Origin: Trachythela sp. YZ-2020
Lineage: Eukaryota > Cnidaria > Anthozoa > Malacalcyonacea > Clavulariidae
Direction of reading: 5' to 3'
NCBI GenBank assembly: GCA_016169945.1
Contig: JADLSH010000367.1
Location: 8,047,501-8,111,500, forward strand
Length of the DNA: 64,000 nt
Shown: positions 1 through 12,690 of the stretch, in pieces
Layout: each line of letters begins with the position of its first letter
Numbering within the stretch: the first letter of the stretch is position 1
The notes under the pieces: generated by a model
Seen by the model: the letters and a program-made list of their open reading frames with translations, nothing else
The model's database searches: none
What the model was told of the DNA's origin: nothing
Made by a program: the position numbers and the translations under genes

Positions 1-1040
1 ACAAAGAATAGAAAAAGGGTTGTTTTTTTTTAGTAAGTAAATGTTTTTGCAAGAACAAACGTATTTATTGGTTAAATAGTAATATAACAACGTTAGTAGT
101 CCGGGAAAATTTTTTTAAACCCCCACCCCCACCCCCGTCGACACATAAATAAAACATTTTTATGACAACATTTTTAAGTAGTCGGTACAAGTTCGTTTGG
201 CAGTCGGTTGAAACCACCTTACACCCCCTGGATAATTTTCTGAGTACGGGCCTGCTTATCTTGCGCGCTTCTTGATTCAAATGAAATTGATATATAGCAG
301 GTCAGTCTGTCAATATCTTTTTTGTAAATTGGCGAATCATTTCCACACTTTATCAAAACATTTCCATTACTTACCAAAAATACACCCTCAACATTCGCCA
401 TGTTCAAAAAAGTACAGAAATAAAAATGTCGTTGCTTGGATATATAATTTCCATCGTAAAATTATGACATGGTCATGTTCGGTTCGCCCTTGGGCCGGTT
501 GCCATTTTGAAAGAAAGATGAAAGAGTGACATCACGTCATTTTAAGAAAGCTATCGCTGATTGGCTAAAGGTAACATATGCACCCAGTTACGCACACGAT
601 GACAATATATCTGCGCTAACGCAGAAACAAAAATACGTACCCTAAGCGTAAATACATGCATCTGCGCCAAAGTGTTGACCTAAGTTTTCGTTATAGCCGA
701 GTTGTTTTTGTCGCTGTTATCGCTGCTGTTATTGATATTGTGTTATTGGAGTGGTTGTTGCATAATTGGGTAGCTTCAATGACTAAATAGCCAGCGACAT
801 ACAAAACGAGGCATTATGCAGGTGGGGAGGCCGCTAACCCCCAGCCCCCTCCCCTCCACGCACACAATTAGTTGGTAACTTGAAGACAAAGCTTATATCA
901 ATGACAATGTTTTCTTTTTAGATTATCCAGTTTTCACATGCATATATGAACGCCTTAATAATTTGTTTGTTAAGATTTGTAAACCTATTTATGGTATTAG
1001 CTCAATAAATTCTATTGAAATGTGTGAGAAAAAAAATTGA
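1..1040. other. No gene seen; repeat-containing sequence
   Basis: I find no supportable gene in this stretch. It holds a C-rich tract near 120-137 and a segment at about 432-640 that reappears inverted at about 8600-8806. The shared part includes the run that reads ATATATAATTTCCATCGTAA on the plus strand. Short open frames here show no domain and overlap repeats. Confidence 0.6.
432..640 (+). repeat. Dispersed repeat, inverted partner of 8600-8806
   Basis: The two segments match as reverse complements with many substitutions and small indels, by eye. One copy lies just left of the foldback element that starts at 8917. The family is not recognised. Confidence 0.55.
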
Positions 1041-1077
1041 ACAGGATTTACTAAGATAACCCCCCACCCTAAAAGTG

Positions 1078-1850
1078 TACTTCAGTGTACTTTAGAAAGC
1101 GAATTTACAAAGTTCGCTTTTTCAAAGCAAGTACAGCAATAAGAGAATGATGAGTACAAATTTCCGGTAAGATGCTTTATATCTTGCGTTAAATATTCAA
1201 GTACATTACGCAAGATTACTGTTGTGCATGTTACGTGGTACGACAATGCATGCGTGTTCCACACATACATAGTCGAAACAGGGCCTTTTTTAAGAAATCG
1301 TTAGTGGGGGGGCCATCATCGAAAGGGGACGTAACAAGTAGGTGGTGTATTACATACAGGTGCGGGAAGGTGAAGGGGGTCCTGGGGTACTCCCCCAGAA
1401 AATTTTTGTATTCTTGAGTCTCTGTGTCTTGATTTCCTGCATTTTCAGAGACAAATTTTTATATATCCCATCTAAACGGAGCCAGTTTTGTTGTGAGAAT
1501 ACCATAACTATCCTCTAAACTCCCCCTTTTTGCCTATACTTTGGACAAAAGGGACCTTCACTGGGGGGGGGCAAAATAGCTTACTGGGGGGACCAACGGG
1601 ACTGGGGGCTTTTGCCCCTCCAGTACATTAGTTAAAAAAGGCCCTGAGTCGAAGTGCATGACTGTGCTAAATTTATCGCTTCCGTTAATCAACACTAGCT
1701 CCTCGTCAGTCATCTTTATACTGTTTAGCTTATAGGGGTGACAGGGATTGGAAAAAACCTAGCTGCGATGCCTGCCATAAATCCGACGTGTCATACATCC
1801 TCAGTGGACGTCTTGCCCGTAAGGTGTTGAACCTTCAAGTTTTCGTGAAA
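1078..1850 (+). repeat. Dispersed repeat family A, copy 1, split by a hAT-like MITE
   Basis: The segment 1078-1278 plus 1647-1850 matches, in reverse orientation, about 56130-56545. Shared landmarks are the stretch around 'attacgcaagat', 'gtacgacaatgcatgcgtg' and 'gctaaatttatcgcttcc'. Related partial copies lie near 5640-5880, 26000-26200, 35745-35900, 40030-40210 and 50640-50820. No coding capacity is visible. The interruption at 1279-1646 is a separate transposon. Confidence 0.75.
1279..1646. mobile_element. hAT-like MITE with 8-bp target duplication
   Basis: The element starts CAGGGCCTTTTTTAA and ends with its inverse TTAAAAAAGGCCCTG. It is flanked by agtcgaaa (1271-1278) and agtcgaag (1647-1654), an 8-bp duplication with one mismatch. 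The homologous repeat at 56 kb lacks the insert. An 8-bp duplication with CAGGG...CCCTG ends is typical of the hAT superfamily. It has no transposase, so it is non-autonomous. The interior is rich in G and C runs. Confidence 0.85.
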
Positions 1851-1854
1851 ACGA

Positions 1855-3240
1855 TTTTTTAAGCCAAAGTATAGCATTAACAATTCTTTTACATCAGGGG
1901 TTAACACATTTAAATAAATTACTGTAGAAGCCGTGGCAGTTAGCATACCCTAAGTCCCTAACATCTTGGAATTGATGGAGTTCCCACGTTTGTTACTATA
2001 TTTCCTATAAAATTTCATCTGATCTTGCGTTTATATGGGAACCGAGCTGGCGCACCCAAGCGAGATTCCGCCTCGACTGACCCCGGATCTCGCTTAAAGC
2101 AGGATGGAATTTTCCATATAAACGCAATGACCTGAGCTGGCTCGCCTACCCGGATTGGCTCGCCTACCCGGGCTGAGAATTAATGCTGTGTTTACGCGAA
2201 TATGTTGTTTTAAATGACATTTTATCGACAGATTTCAATCTTAGTTATCGTTTCAGTGTGTTATAACTGTAAAACTTGTTCGCGAAAGTATGATTTCAGA
2301 TTCGTAGGGAAATTTATTATCTAATTCAGCTCGGATGCTTTGTTATGGCGAGCTAGCTCGGGTACCCTGACTGGCTCGCCTCCTTATAAACAGCCCCTAA
2401 CATACTCAAGGAAATTGTGAATAGGCCCTTTGAAGCTGGAACAATAGCTACATCCAGTGGGTGGATAGCTCTTTTGCTTTTCAGTTTCTTTCTCAGTCTT
2501 TATTTGTTCCAAAAATTCTCCTACCCCCAAAATTGTTTATATTATGCTTTTGTGGTGTCCCATTCAAACAGCTGTATAGACACAGTAGACACACGTACCC
2601 AGTGGGTACCTATTTTTTAATAATGCAAACATAAAGTGGAATAAAAGCTACCAAGCACCTAAATGCATATCAGTGGATTGGCTGTCAATGGGCAGGGCAT
2701 AAACGTGCATGTGTTGGTAAGCAAGAGATGACAACTTGCCTGTCAACAGAGAACATATACTATGTCTAAATGAAACAATTCCATCAGCATCATGCGAGCC
2801 TGTGAAAGACATAGTTGCTTAAAATGGTTTTGTTTTGCGGTAAACAACATGTCTATTTAAAAGCTTAAGATCTGGACTTACATATGGAAAACTTTTATAA
2901 TAAACAATCATGAAGTTTTCCACAAAACAAAGGTCAAACTAATTCTATTTTTTCACCCTACAAAGAACTTAAATATACACTTTCTACCCCTTAGCATACA
3001 TACTCTTATGATTGTAACCCCCCCCTCATATAGGCCACTCTTTCACTCTAATAAACACCACCCTTTTAAAGAAGGGAGAGATTGATCAATTTCTCTTCTA
3101 TAGAACCCCCCCTTCCCTTAAACAACAAGAAAATACTTCTATATTGATTAGAATTATTAGCTTGGAATTTCACAATAGTTTACTGTGATTTTTATTGGCC
3201 TCAATATCTATATATGTACAAATTTGTCATTTGTTCTTGC
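1855..3240. other. No gene seen; diverged repeat sequence
   Basis: No coding region can be supported. Around 2035-2400 are repeated short blocks (ctggctcgcctacccgg, and similar at 2140-2175 and 2370-2385) next to 'ataaacgca' motifs, which look like an old DNA transposon remnant. I could not define its ends. Confidence 0.4.
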
Positions 3241-3243
3241 CAC

Positions 3244-3290
3244 CTGGACTCTGTAGCTCAGTGGACAGAGTGCAATTGATCAACGGAAAT
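3244..3290 (+). repeat. tRNA-derived SINE fragment (A-box part)
   Basis: The sequence 'ctgtagctcagtgg' matches the 5' (A-box) part of the SINEs at 16409, 49331 and others. The B box and body are missing, so this is a broken copy. Confidence 0.55.
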
Positions 3291-5450
3291 TCACAATTGG
3301 TATTTTTCTTGATCTTTCAAAAGCATTAATGCCTTTAATGGACACTATTACTCACAGGATTCTGATTAAAAATTTAGAACATCATGAAATAAGAGGAATT
3401 GTTAATAAATGCCAAATGGTTTGAAAATGATTGAAGCAAAAGAAAACAAATTGTAAAATACGAAGGATCGCAATCGGAAGAAACGACAATTAAAGGTGTA
3501 TTCCTCAAAGATCGATACTCGGTCCTATAAACAATTGCGTACCACACGCATGTCGCCAGGATTAATTCGCTTATTCGGAAACTGACAAGCACTCGGCGCA
3601 GCGTTATGCCCGGTTGCATGAAACTTGTAACTGGGCTATATTTGAATATTAATGACCTCTTCTGCCGCTACATGAAAGATCACAACTATAGACTACCTTT
3701 TTATGTACTCATTGTATCTGCGCAATTTTTACCTTGCCGGTTTGATTACAGGGTGTATAAAAAATATGGAATCCATAATTTTCAAATTATTAAATCCTTA
3801 ATATATGATTTTAGTATTGTTTTAAAACTCATTCATTTCTCTCTCGAACAAGTGGTTATTTGTGTCTTTAGCGCAAATAAAAACGGCGTAAAGAGAAAAT
3901 TTAGTAGAACGTATCATTTTTAGATGCGGTCTAATTGTGCAATTTTACTATGTTATTTCACAGTCGAGTTTGGAATTCTTAAATTTTCTTGTTTAGACTT
4001 TAATACTGTTTTTGTCACATGAAAGATAGTACCAAGAAGCATTTAAAAAGGTTTTAAAATATATTGGGCGGTGTAATATATTTTATACTGCTAAATCGAT
4101 GCATTGCCTGTCGAACAGCGCAGTAAGTTAATAAGCAAGTTCGGAGTTTCGACCGCGCATCCAAATGACGCGTTCTAGCCCTGCGTCGGGATAAAATTGC
4201 AGTTGAATTATAACATGTAGCTGAGACTGGAAGAATTAAAATATGCATATCGAAGTATTCAACTGTTCAATAGATCATTTGAATATGCAAAAGTTGCTCG
4301 AAGAACAATGGCCGCAAGGTTGATTTCTCATTAATTAGAAAATTATGCCCTTAAGTGCACCCTTTCTTATTTTGCTTTGCACAGAAGACAAAATATGCTA
4401 GTACCAAAATTATTTGATGACAGTTCCATTGTGGCCATATGTGAAACACAAATGAATGATTGAACAGTTGAATACTTTGATATGCATATTTTAATTCTGG
4501 TCTTAATTAGCTACATGTTATGATTCAACTGCAATTTACATGCATTTGAAAGCTTAGCCATTCAGCTTTCCAACGGCCGGTTACTTTTTATGTTTGAACG
4601 ATTGGTTCAAGAAAAATATTATTTTAAGCGACCGAGTTTGGAGAATTAAAAAATCGAGATACAATAATATAATATGGCGTTCCTGAAATAAGCGGAATTA
4701 ATTAATAATTTCGTAAAATATCCCCGAAAATATCGAAGCTTTTTGCGGATAGCCGATCAAAATCTAGTAATCACGCCTTCCTATGCACCGCTTTTAATTT
4801 ATTGCAAACTCTCCATACACAACGGTGCTGGTTTAAACTGCAGTTTAAGCTTGCGGCCACCAACTTGCTAATTTCTGTTTACGGTTACAATAAGCCAGTG
4901 GGCTCCATATAGGGCTCTGTATTATTTTCAAAATGCACATTTGAATTCCGTTTTTAATACACCTGGGCCTCAGCCAGACTCTGTTAAGCATTCAATACCT
5001 GTCTCTACGAAACATTCAAAGTGTATTACAAACATACCTTAAAAGTTGATGCTGGTTTTTGCTTCACTGACGATTTTGCTAAGAAAGTACTGCAGCTATT
5101 AGAGAATGATGAGCACAACTAGTTTCAAGTAAGATGCTTTATATCTTGCGGCGTTTTATATTCAACTTTTGTACATGTTACGGAGTGGTACGACCATGCA
5201 TGCATGTTCAACGGCACAAGGTCATAATTCGAAGACCGATGACAAAGCGCCTGTATTAATTTATCGCCTGCGGGCAGTTCCATGATATTGCGTCCTTTCA
5301 TGAAACGGGCATCTCTATAGGGGAAATATCAAGATTTTTTTCTCGGTGCCATTTTTCGCCACTCTCCTGGCTAGGTCTAAAAAATTAATGTATATAAATT
5401 TTCGTTGGAATATATCCGTTCGCAGGTTAGACGCCTATGATCACGCAACC
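3285..5450 (+). repeat. Dispersed duplication, copy 1 (partner 24462-26390)
   Basis: Long stretches match the region 24462-26390 in the same orientation, for example 'ttcttgatctttcaaaagc' at both starts and 'ttcgttggaatat' near both ends. The copies differ by many substitutions and indels. The left part contains a mariner-like tip (acagggtgtataaaaa near 3748) and the right end carries a SINE-type tail (gctaggtctaaaaaa). The open frame at 3606-3923 has no recognisable domain and is not supported as a gene. Confidence 0.75.
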
Positions 5451-5639
5451 TTTGTCTCTGATTATTAAAAATGGCTGTCGTTTAATAATTATTAAATTAA
5501 ATTAAACTAAATTCTTAAATTAAAACTTAAATTCATTTCATAATTCTTCCATTCCCAGCTACATGTTATGATACAACTACAATTTTATCCCGACGCAAAT
5601 GGGTCATTTGGATGCGCAGTCTGAGTTTAAGGGGCTAGG

Positions 5640-5880
5640 TTTTTTCTAATCCGTGTGACCACTATAGGCTATACAGTGTAAAGATAACTGATGAGGAGTT
5701 AGTGTTGATTAATGGAAGCGATGAATTTAGCACAGTCATGCACTTATCATCGAACTTCGAACTATGCATGTCAGCATGTGTTGAACACGCATGCATTGTC
5801 GTACCAACGTAACATGCACAACAATAATCTTGCGTAATGTAGGCCTACTGAATATACAACGCAAGATATTGTATTATAAG
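5640..5880 (-). repeat. Dispersed repeat family A, copy
   Basis: The segment holds the family A landmarks in the opposite orientation to copy 1 (ttagcacagtcatgcac, acgcatgcattgtcgtacca, cgcaagat). It runs directly into the inverted-repeat region that starts at about 5870. Confidence 0.65.
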
Positions 5881-8490
5881 AATAGGTAATAGAACCTCCA
5901 CTGGCGTTAAATAATTGGTATGTTATGTTCTTTATGTAATTGTGTACGCATGTATGTACCATATTATATAATGAATGGTGTAAATGGTTTTTAAACAATC
6001 GTGAGGGTCTGAAAACTAGACCGTGCTGTAGAAAGTCCAAAAGACATATGAATATATAGCCTGCACTGTATATCATACAGCCTTAAAATAGCAGGTCTTA
6101 TAGATTGTGTATTGTTGGTATTGTATTATAAGAATAGGTAATAGAACCTCCACTGGCGTTAAATAATTGGTAGGCCTACGTTATGTCCTTTATGTAATTG
6201 TGTATGCATGTATATGTATGTACCATATTATATAATGAATGGTGTAATGGCTTTTAAACAATCATGAGGGTCTGAAAACTAGACCGTGCTGTAGAAAGTC
6301 CAAAAGGCATGTGAATAGCCTGCACTGTATATCATACAGCCTTGAAATAACAGGTCTTGTATGTGTGGTTTGTTTGGTTAATACTGATATACTTTATTCA
6401 CAGGGCCCGAAATATTGACCATGCTGTGAAATACATAAACTAGATCAGATTCACTAGTAATATAGGTCTAGTTCAACCTACTTTGGAATTAGTGGTGTAT
6501 TATTTCTGTACGTATATGATTCAGATGGTGATTCATTAGGTTTTTATTGTTCACAGGGTCTGAGAAATAGACCGTGCCGTGAAGTATAAGTAAAGTTTAT
6601 AGACTAGGCAGCGTAATAGTCATTTCATGAACTATAATGTAAATTATTTATACATATGTATTAAAAACAGAAAACATATATAGGAGTGAAATATGCGATA
6701 TATAACTGATTGGAAAAAAAAATTATATATATAAAAACAATAAAACAGAATATATGTACTAAGAGAGAGAGAGAGAGAGAATGGAAGATGCTGTGATGGT
6801 ATTGAGCTATATCATACATCTCGCAGAGTCTTGAGTCGACCATGCTTGTGAGATATGTTAGCTGATGGTGGGTAGATTAGAAAAGGGAAATAGTCGTATA
6901 TGGTATTGTGTTTTAACGCTTTGGCCCTCGACGCGTTTCGATCGTTCGATCTTCATCAGGAGGGACTTTAGGGTTGGGAGTTAATGTTTTGGTATTCTTA
7001 AAAAAGTGAGAAGATAAAGAACAATAAAACAAAGAAGGGTGTGGTTGAAAAGTACATGATTTTATGGAACAAAATAACGCGGAAACATAATGCAAAAATA
7101 AAATAAAATATACTAAAATAAACTGAAATAGAATATTATAAGAAAAACTTACTTGCTTTATCACGAGTGTGCGTTTGCGAGAATGAATATTGGTTTTTAC
7201 GTGGTCTTGTTTTTTATTATCTTGTTCTGAAGGAATGACGTAGTATGTAGACTAGATAGCGTGCATGTTCGTCTGGTGGTAATTGGATAAACTAAGTATG
7301 TCAGTTTATGGTTGGTGTGGATGATGACCGTAGGCCAAGTGATAAAAGCTGTAGGAATATTGTGGGATGTTCATTAGTGATGTGTTGAGTTAAAACACGT
7401 CTTATAGTCAGCTTCAGTGATTTTGGTGTTCGTGTTTCTCTTCGTGGTGTCATAGTAATTGGATGCTGGGTTCCTTCCCAGTCTTATTAAGTTTGCTGCT
7501 TAACAGCATGTCTTTAATATTTCTATTACGTTTGTAAGCGACCATCGGCATGTCCGGCCATAGTATTTTTAACTATAAGGTTATGTCCTTCATAAAATAA
7601 GAGGTCTTATATCTTGTATGTGTGGTTTGTTTGGTTAATATATACTTTATTCACAGGGCCCGAAATATTGACCATGCTGTGAAATACGAGGGGCATTATA
7701 ACACCAAGTATTTCGCTATTTTTGCTGATTTTTGAAGGATTTTCGGGACTTTTGAAGGATTTTTCTGGATTTTTCGGACATTTTGAGGATTTTCCGGACT
7801 TTTTGAGGATTTTTTGGATTTTCGTGGATTTTCCGGACCATTCTCTCTCTCTCTCTCTCTCTAGACATATATTCTGTTTTATTTGTTTTTATTTTTTCCA
7901 ATCAGTTATATATCGCATATTTCACTCCTATATGTTTCTGTTTTTAATACATATGTATAAATAATTTACATTATAGTTCATGAAACGACTATTACGCTGC
8001 CTAGTCTATAAACTTTACTATACTTCACGGCACGGTCTATTTCTCAGACCCTGTGAACAATAAAAACCTAATGAATCACCATCTGTATCATATACGTACA
8101 TAAATAATACACCAGTAATTCCAATGTAGGTTGAACTAGACATATATACTAGTGAATCTGATCTAGTTTATGTATTTCACAGCATGGTCAATATTTCAAA
8201 CCCTGTGAATAAAGTATATATACACCAAACAAACCTACATGCAGTAACTACCAACATTACATTACACAATCTACAAGACCTGTTATTTTAAGGCTGTATA
8301 AGATATACAGTGCAGGCTATTCACATACCTTTTGGACTTTCTACAGCACGGTCTAGTTTTCAGACCCATTCATTATATAATATGGAACATAGGCCTACAT
8401 GCATACACAATTACATAAAGGACATAACATACCGGCCAATTATTTAACGCCAGTGGAGGTTCTATTACCTATTCTTATAATACAATATTA
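5870..8490. repeat. Long inverted-repeat region with recurrent stem-loop motif
   Basis: The arm at about 6110-6780 is the reverse complement of about 7842-8490, including the (AG)n/(CT)n tracts at 6761-6780 and 7842-7861. A direct duplicate of the outer part lies at 5867-6110 and 6117-6360. Within the arms, a compact motif with inner stem GGTCT/AGACC or an outer stem TTCAC/GTGAA recurs about nine times. The spacer at 6855-7690 is different sequence. It contains a hammerhead-like motif (6925-6964) and a GGATTTT-rich tandem stretch (7730-7840). No gene is supported. Confidence 0.7.
6925..6964 (-). ncRNA. Hammerhead-ribozyme-like motif with one extra A
   Basis: On the minus strand the order is CCCTC, CTGATGA, an extra A, GATC-GAAC-GATC, GAAACGCGTC, GAGGG. 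CCCTC can pair with GAGGG as stem I, GATC with GATC as stem II, and GAAA...TC fits the rest of the core. Stem III is only the palindrome ACGCGT, too short for a stable hairpin. Such tiny stem III forms are known from Penelope-like elements, where they can work as dimers. The extra A between the core and stem II departs from the consensus, so activity is doubtful. Confidence 0.45.
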
Positions 8491-8599
8491 TAATACAATA
8501 CTCTGGTATACTTAACTATCTTAGTAATTTATATTCAATTTACCACAAATATGCTTTTATAAACATAAGCTATATGTCTGTGGGGGGTGGGTAGCGGCA

Positions 8600-8806
8600 T
8601 CCCCACCCCCAGATATATTGTCATGTAACTGGGTATGTATCCCACATTTAGCCAGTCAGCGACAGCTATCTTAAAATGACGTAATGTAGTTTGATCTGGA
8701 TTGATATTGATTATTTCAAGATGGCGGACGGCTACTGAAGGGCGAACTGAACATCGTAAACATGACGTGTCATAATTTTACGATGGAAATTATATATCCA
8801 ATCAAC
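8600..8806 (-). repeat. Dispersed repeat, inverted partner of 432-640
   Basis: Reverse-complement match to 432-640, including the stretch around 'aattttacgatggaaatt'. It lies about 110 bp left of the foldback element at 8917. Confidence 0.55.
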
Positions 8807-8929
8807 AACACTTTTATTTTTGTAAGCCTTTTTAAATACTCTACGCGCATGGAAACTTTATGACCAATTCTATTTACATATTTCCAATACAATTTCATAT
8901 ACATTGCCCATTTCACGGCATGTTGTAAA

Positions 8930-9200
8930 ACGCGGACTGGACTGGACTTGTAAAACGCGGACTGGACTGGACTTGTAAAACGCTGACTCAAAATTTGTAA
9001 AACGCGGACTCAAAATTTGTAAAACGCGGACCCAAAATTTGTAAAACGCGGACTCAAAATTTGTAAAACGCGGACTCAAAATTTGTAAAACGCGGACCCA
9101 AAATTTGTAAAACGCGGACTCAAAATTTGTAAAACGCGGACTCAAAATTTGTAAAACGCGGACTCAAAATTTGTAAAACGCGGACTCAAAATTTGTAAAA
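8930..9200 (+). repeat. 22-bp tandem array, left arm of foldback element
   Basis: About a dozen head-to-tail copies of a unit containing TTGTAAAACGCGGACTC, with variants reading GGACCC and GGACTGGACT. The same array, longer and inverted, lies at 12335-12690. The open frame across it is a by-product of the repeat. Confidence 0.9.
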
Positions 9201-10669
9201 CTGTCATACGCAGACATGCGAACGTGTAGACTTAATATTCACCAGAATTCAAGTAACGAGTACTTATTAAATAGAAACCATATTGACCTACTAATTTGAA
9301 ATAATATCACTTTTAGTATCCGTGTTTTTGGGTGGATTTGACATTAACTTGGAATGAAGCGAGTCTGGCAAGATGTGCATTCTGTAATTGATATTATCCA
9401 CACATATTTGCGGGGAAATATGTGTGTTTATTCTGCCTATCATAATATATATACACACTTAGTCGGCACAGCTTTAACAGGATTCACTTGATTGAATACT
9501 CAGTATCCGGACATCCAAAATTTACCAGGAGGTTGCCAGGCTAACTGTGTTGAATGCAACATGCTGTGTCCATGTTCAGGTAATACAGGACCTCAGAACA
9601 ACCTCCCTTCCCGGGGAGCTCACCGGGTAAAAAAACCTATACAGTCAACATGGAAATCGATAGTTTTCGTCCGATCATGTTTTATTGGGAAGAGCTTGTT
9701 ATTGCGAAGGTTTCGGATGCAAATTGTACAGTTTGTGCTGAAGTATCGCCCGGTAAAAGTTGTGTGAAATGGTCACTTCACTCACTTGCTTGGTTCGAGT
9801 CAATTTGGCCTTGTGGATGGTTTCTTTGGTATACAAATCTATTATTCGCTCGATTCATGTGGTGATATAAAGACAGTATATTTAGAGGACATAGGATTTC
9901 AAGCTTTACATAATATATGCAGATATGGCGCTGGTAACATACAGTTAGTCCATTTATATGCATGTATACAGTATATTAACTAGTGTGAAACTTTAGGACA
10001 AAGAATCATATTTATCAAAAGGATTTTTCTATTATTTGTTGTTCAATCTCCCCACTCCTGTCAGTCCTGTGAGCCCTAAGCACAAGATTAATCCATTGAT
10101 GATCAGAGGTATTCTCTTGATTAGTAACATGGTCGACATACAGGCTAGAGTTACACTACACCGGATTACTTTCTATGCTGGATTACTTTTCATACCATGG
10201 CAAGGCTATTGCCATACTCTATTTCCTCTGTCAAAATTCCTTCCTAAAAGACATATTTGGACAATTTTCTCTGGGTTTACTATCTCTAATTCACTTGAAC
10301 ATCCTCATTGGCTAATACTGGATACCTCTATCAGTTCTGTCTTTCTTAAAGTTTTCTGCCTTTAGATATACCAATGTTACCAGGAATGGATCCAGGAATG
10401 GGTGTGCTAAGCAGACTCTTGTCATGAAGCAGGGTGTGACCGGCGACTGAGGCAGGGTGAATCATCACTGAGGACCCCTGCAGGGTCAAGGGGTCATCTT
10501 ATCAGAAAATGTATGAAAAATTAGATTGCCTAAATGGTCAAAAAGCCGCCCGCCCGCCCCATTTTTGTAAAAAAAAGTGATGAAAAGTCTTCCAACAGGC
10601 ATGATAAAATATTACAAGGACTGGTGCAGTTTGCGATTGGGGTATTCCATTTAAAATCCGTACCCCCCT

Positions 10670-10900
10670 GTCGAGGACAGGGGTTTTTCTATACCCCTGA
10701 AGAATTCCTGACTTTCAACAGCCCCCCCTGTGGAATTTGGTATTTACAAACCTACTCCTGAAGAATTCCTGTCCTACAGCTATTATCCCTGAAGAAATTG
10801 ACTGCTACCCCCTGAAGAATGCAATTTTTTTACTCAATCCCTGAAGAATTCCAAGCCTAAATAGTCACAACCCTGAAGAATTCCAAGGCAAAATAGATCC
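10670..10900 (+). repeat. Degenerate repeats around 'cctgaagaattcc'
   Basis: The word 'cctgaagaattcc' or a close variant recurs seven times, at irregular spacing of about 30-65 bp, inside the core of the foldback element. No protein-coding signal is seen in the core. The open frame at 10036-10365 has no domain I recognise. Confidence 0.6.
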
Positions 10901-12334
10901 TTACCTCCAAAATAGCTCATTGCCTGTTATGACTCGTATTTATATCACCACATAAATCAAGCGAATACTAGATTTGTATGACAAAATAACTAACTAGAGT
11001 TCTAAGTTAAAGAAACCATCCACGAGGCCAAATTGACTCGAACCGAGCAAGTGAGTGAAGTGACCATTTCACACAACTTTTACCGGGCGATACTTCAGCA
11101 CAAACTGTACACTTTGCATCCGAAACCTTCGCAATAACTAGCTCTTCCCAATAAAACATGATCGGATGGAATTTAAAGCAATGGGACGACGTAAAATGCG
11201 AAAACTATCGATTTCCATGTTGACTGTATAAGTTTTTTTACCTGGTGAGCTCCCCCCCGTGACAAATATGTACACGACTTTACCCACCCCCGGTGGTAGA
11301 GCCAGCTTTATAACCTCCCTGGTGTCATGAACTGATCAAAATCTATCCTCTCCCTTCTTGATATAAAACACACGCCAAACTTGAATTATTACACGGGAAA
11401 TACTTGATGTAAAACACAATGAACTTGATATAAAAATAATATGCAACATAACTTGATGTATAACACGAACGACTTGATTGTTTAAACACGACACTTGACA
11501 TAAAACACGAACGACTTGATTATTTATACACGGCACTTGATATAAAACACAAACGAGTTGATGTATAACAATCAAACTTGATATTTTGTCATATTTGGAC
11601 TAGCATAACTTGCTTCTATTGCAAATATTTTCAGTATTACTTTTCCAAGATAAATGCTGGTCAACTGTTGCTCCAAGAGTTTACCCGGACGCGATTCGAC
11701 AACGCGGCGCGATTTTTTTATTTTCACTGACCGATAACTTTGATCCTGGTTTAAGTTTTCCAAATATTTAGAAGCCCTATAACATTTTGAGTTATTTGGT
11801 CTGCATATATTTTAAAATTTCCTTCCATAGACGGTTCTATTTACTTTTAAAAACTGCAAAATCGCGTCGCGTTGCCGAATCGCGTCTGGTGTGTCTGGGC
11901 CTTTAGTATTAGTATAGACTACATTGTGAAAATTTTATGCGTCTATTTCACACGGAATTGGAAGAAATAGTATCAAAAGTAGTGGTACAAACATGTTACA
12001 CACTAGTCTTGTTAAAACCTTTCTGCCGTCTATTTTGCCGCAATGTTTGCCGCATGACGGGAATTCTCTGACAGGAATTATACTATTACTATATTTATAT
12101 TATAAAGTCACTAGGGAAGAATACAAAAGTGAAACGTGCGCATAATTGTGCAACGAAAAATGAAAGATACATCCTGAGGTGTAAATACATAATCTTTTTT
12201 CTCATTGATTAACTTTTAAAGAGCGGATGGTCGAGATTTGCATTACAAATTTATAGATTTAAATAACAAAAGCACATACCTCTCATTGATCCTTCTCCAG
12301 CAGCACGCTAATTACTGGCAGAAAACCCGCATCT

Positions 12335-12690
12335 GTGAGTCCGCGTTTTACAAATTTTGAGTCCGCGTTTTACAAATTTTGAGTCCGCGTTTTACAAATT
12401 TTGAGTCCGCGTTTTACAAATTTTGAGTCCGCGTTTTACAAATTTTGAGTCCGCGTTTTACAAATTTTGGGTCCGCGTTTTACAAATTTTGGGTCCGCGT
12501 TTTACAAATTTTGAGTCCGCGTTTTACAAATTTTGAGTCCGCGTTTTACAAATTTTGAGTCCGCGTTTTACAAATTTTGAGTCCGCGTTTTACAAATTTT
12601 GAGTCCGCGTTTTACAAATTTTGAGTCCGCGTTTTACAAGTCCAGTCCAGTCCGCGTTTTACAAGTCCAGTCCAGTCCGCGTTTTACAAC
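12335..12690 (-). repeat. 22-bp tandem array, right arm of foldback element
   Basis: Inverted counterpart of 8930-9200, with about 16 units of GAGTCCGCGTTTTACAAATT type. The outermost units carry the AGTCCAGTCC variant seen at the outer end of the left array, so the arms are ordered as true mirror images. Confidence 0.9.

Noticed and set aside
8930..9200. CRISPR-like array
   Set aside because: Units are contiguous 22-bp tandem repeats with no spacers, in a eukaryotic transposon arm.
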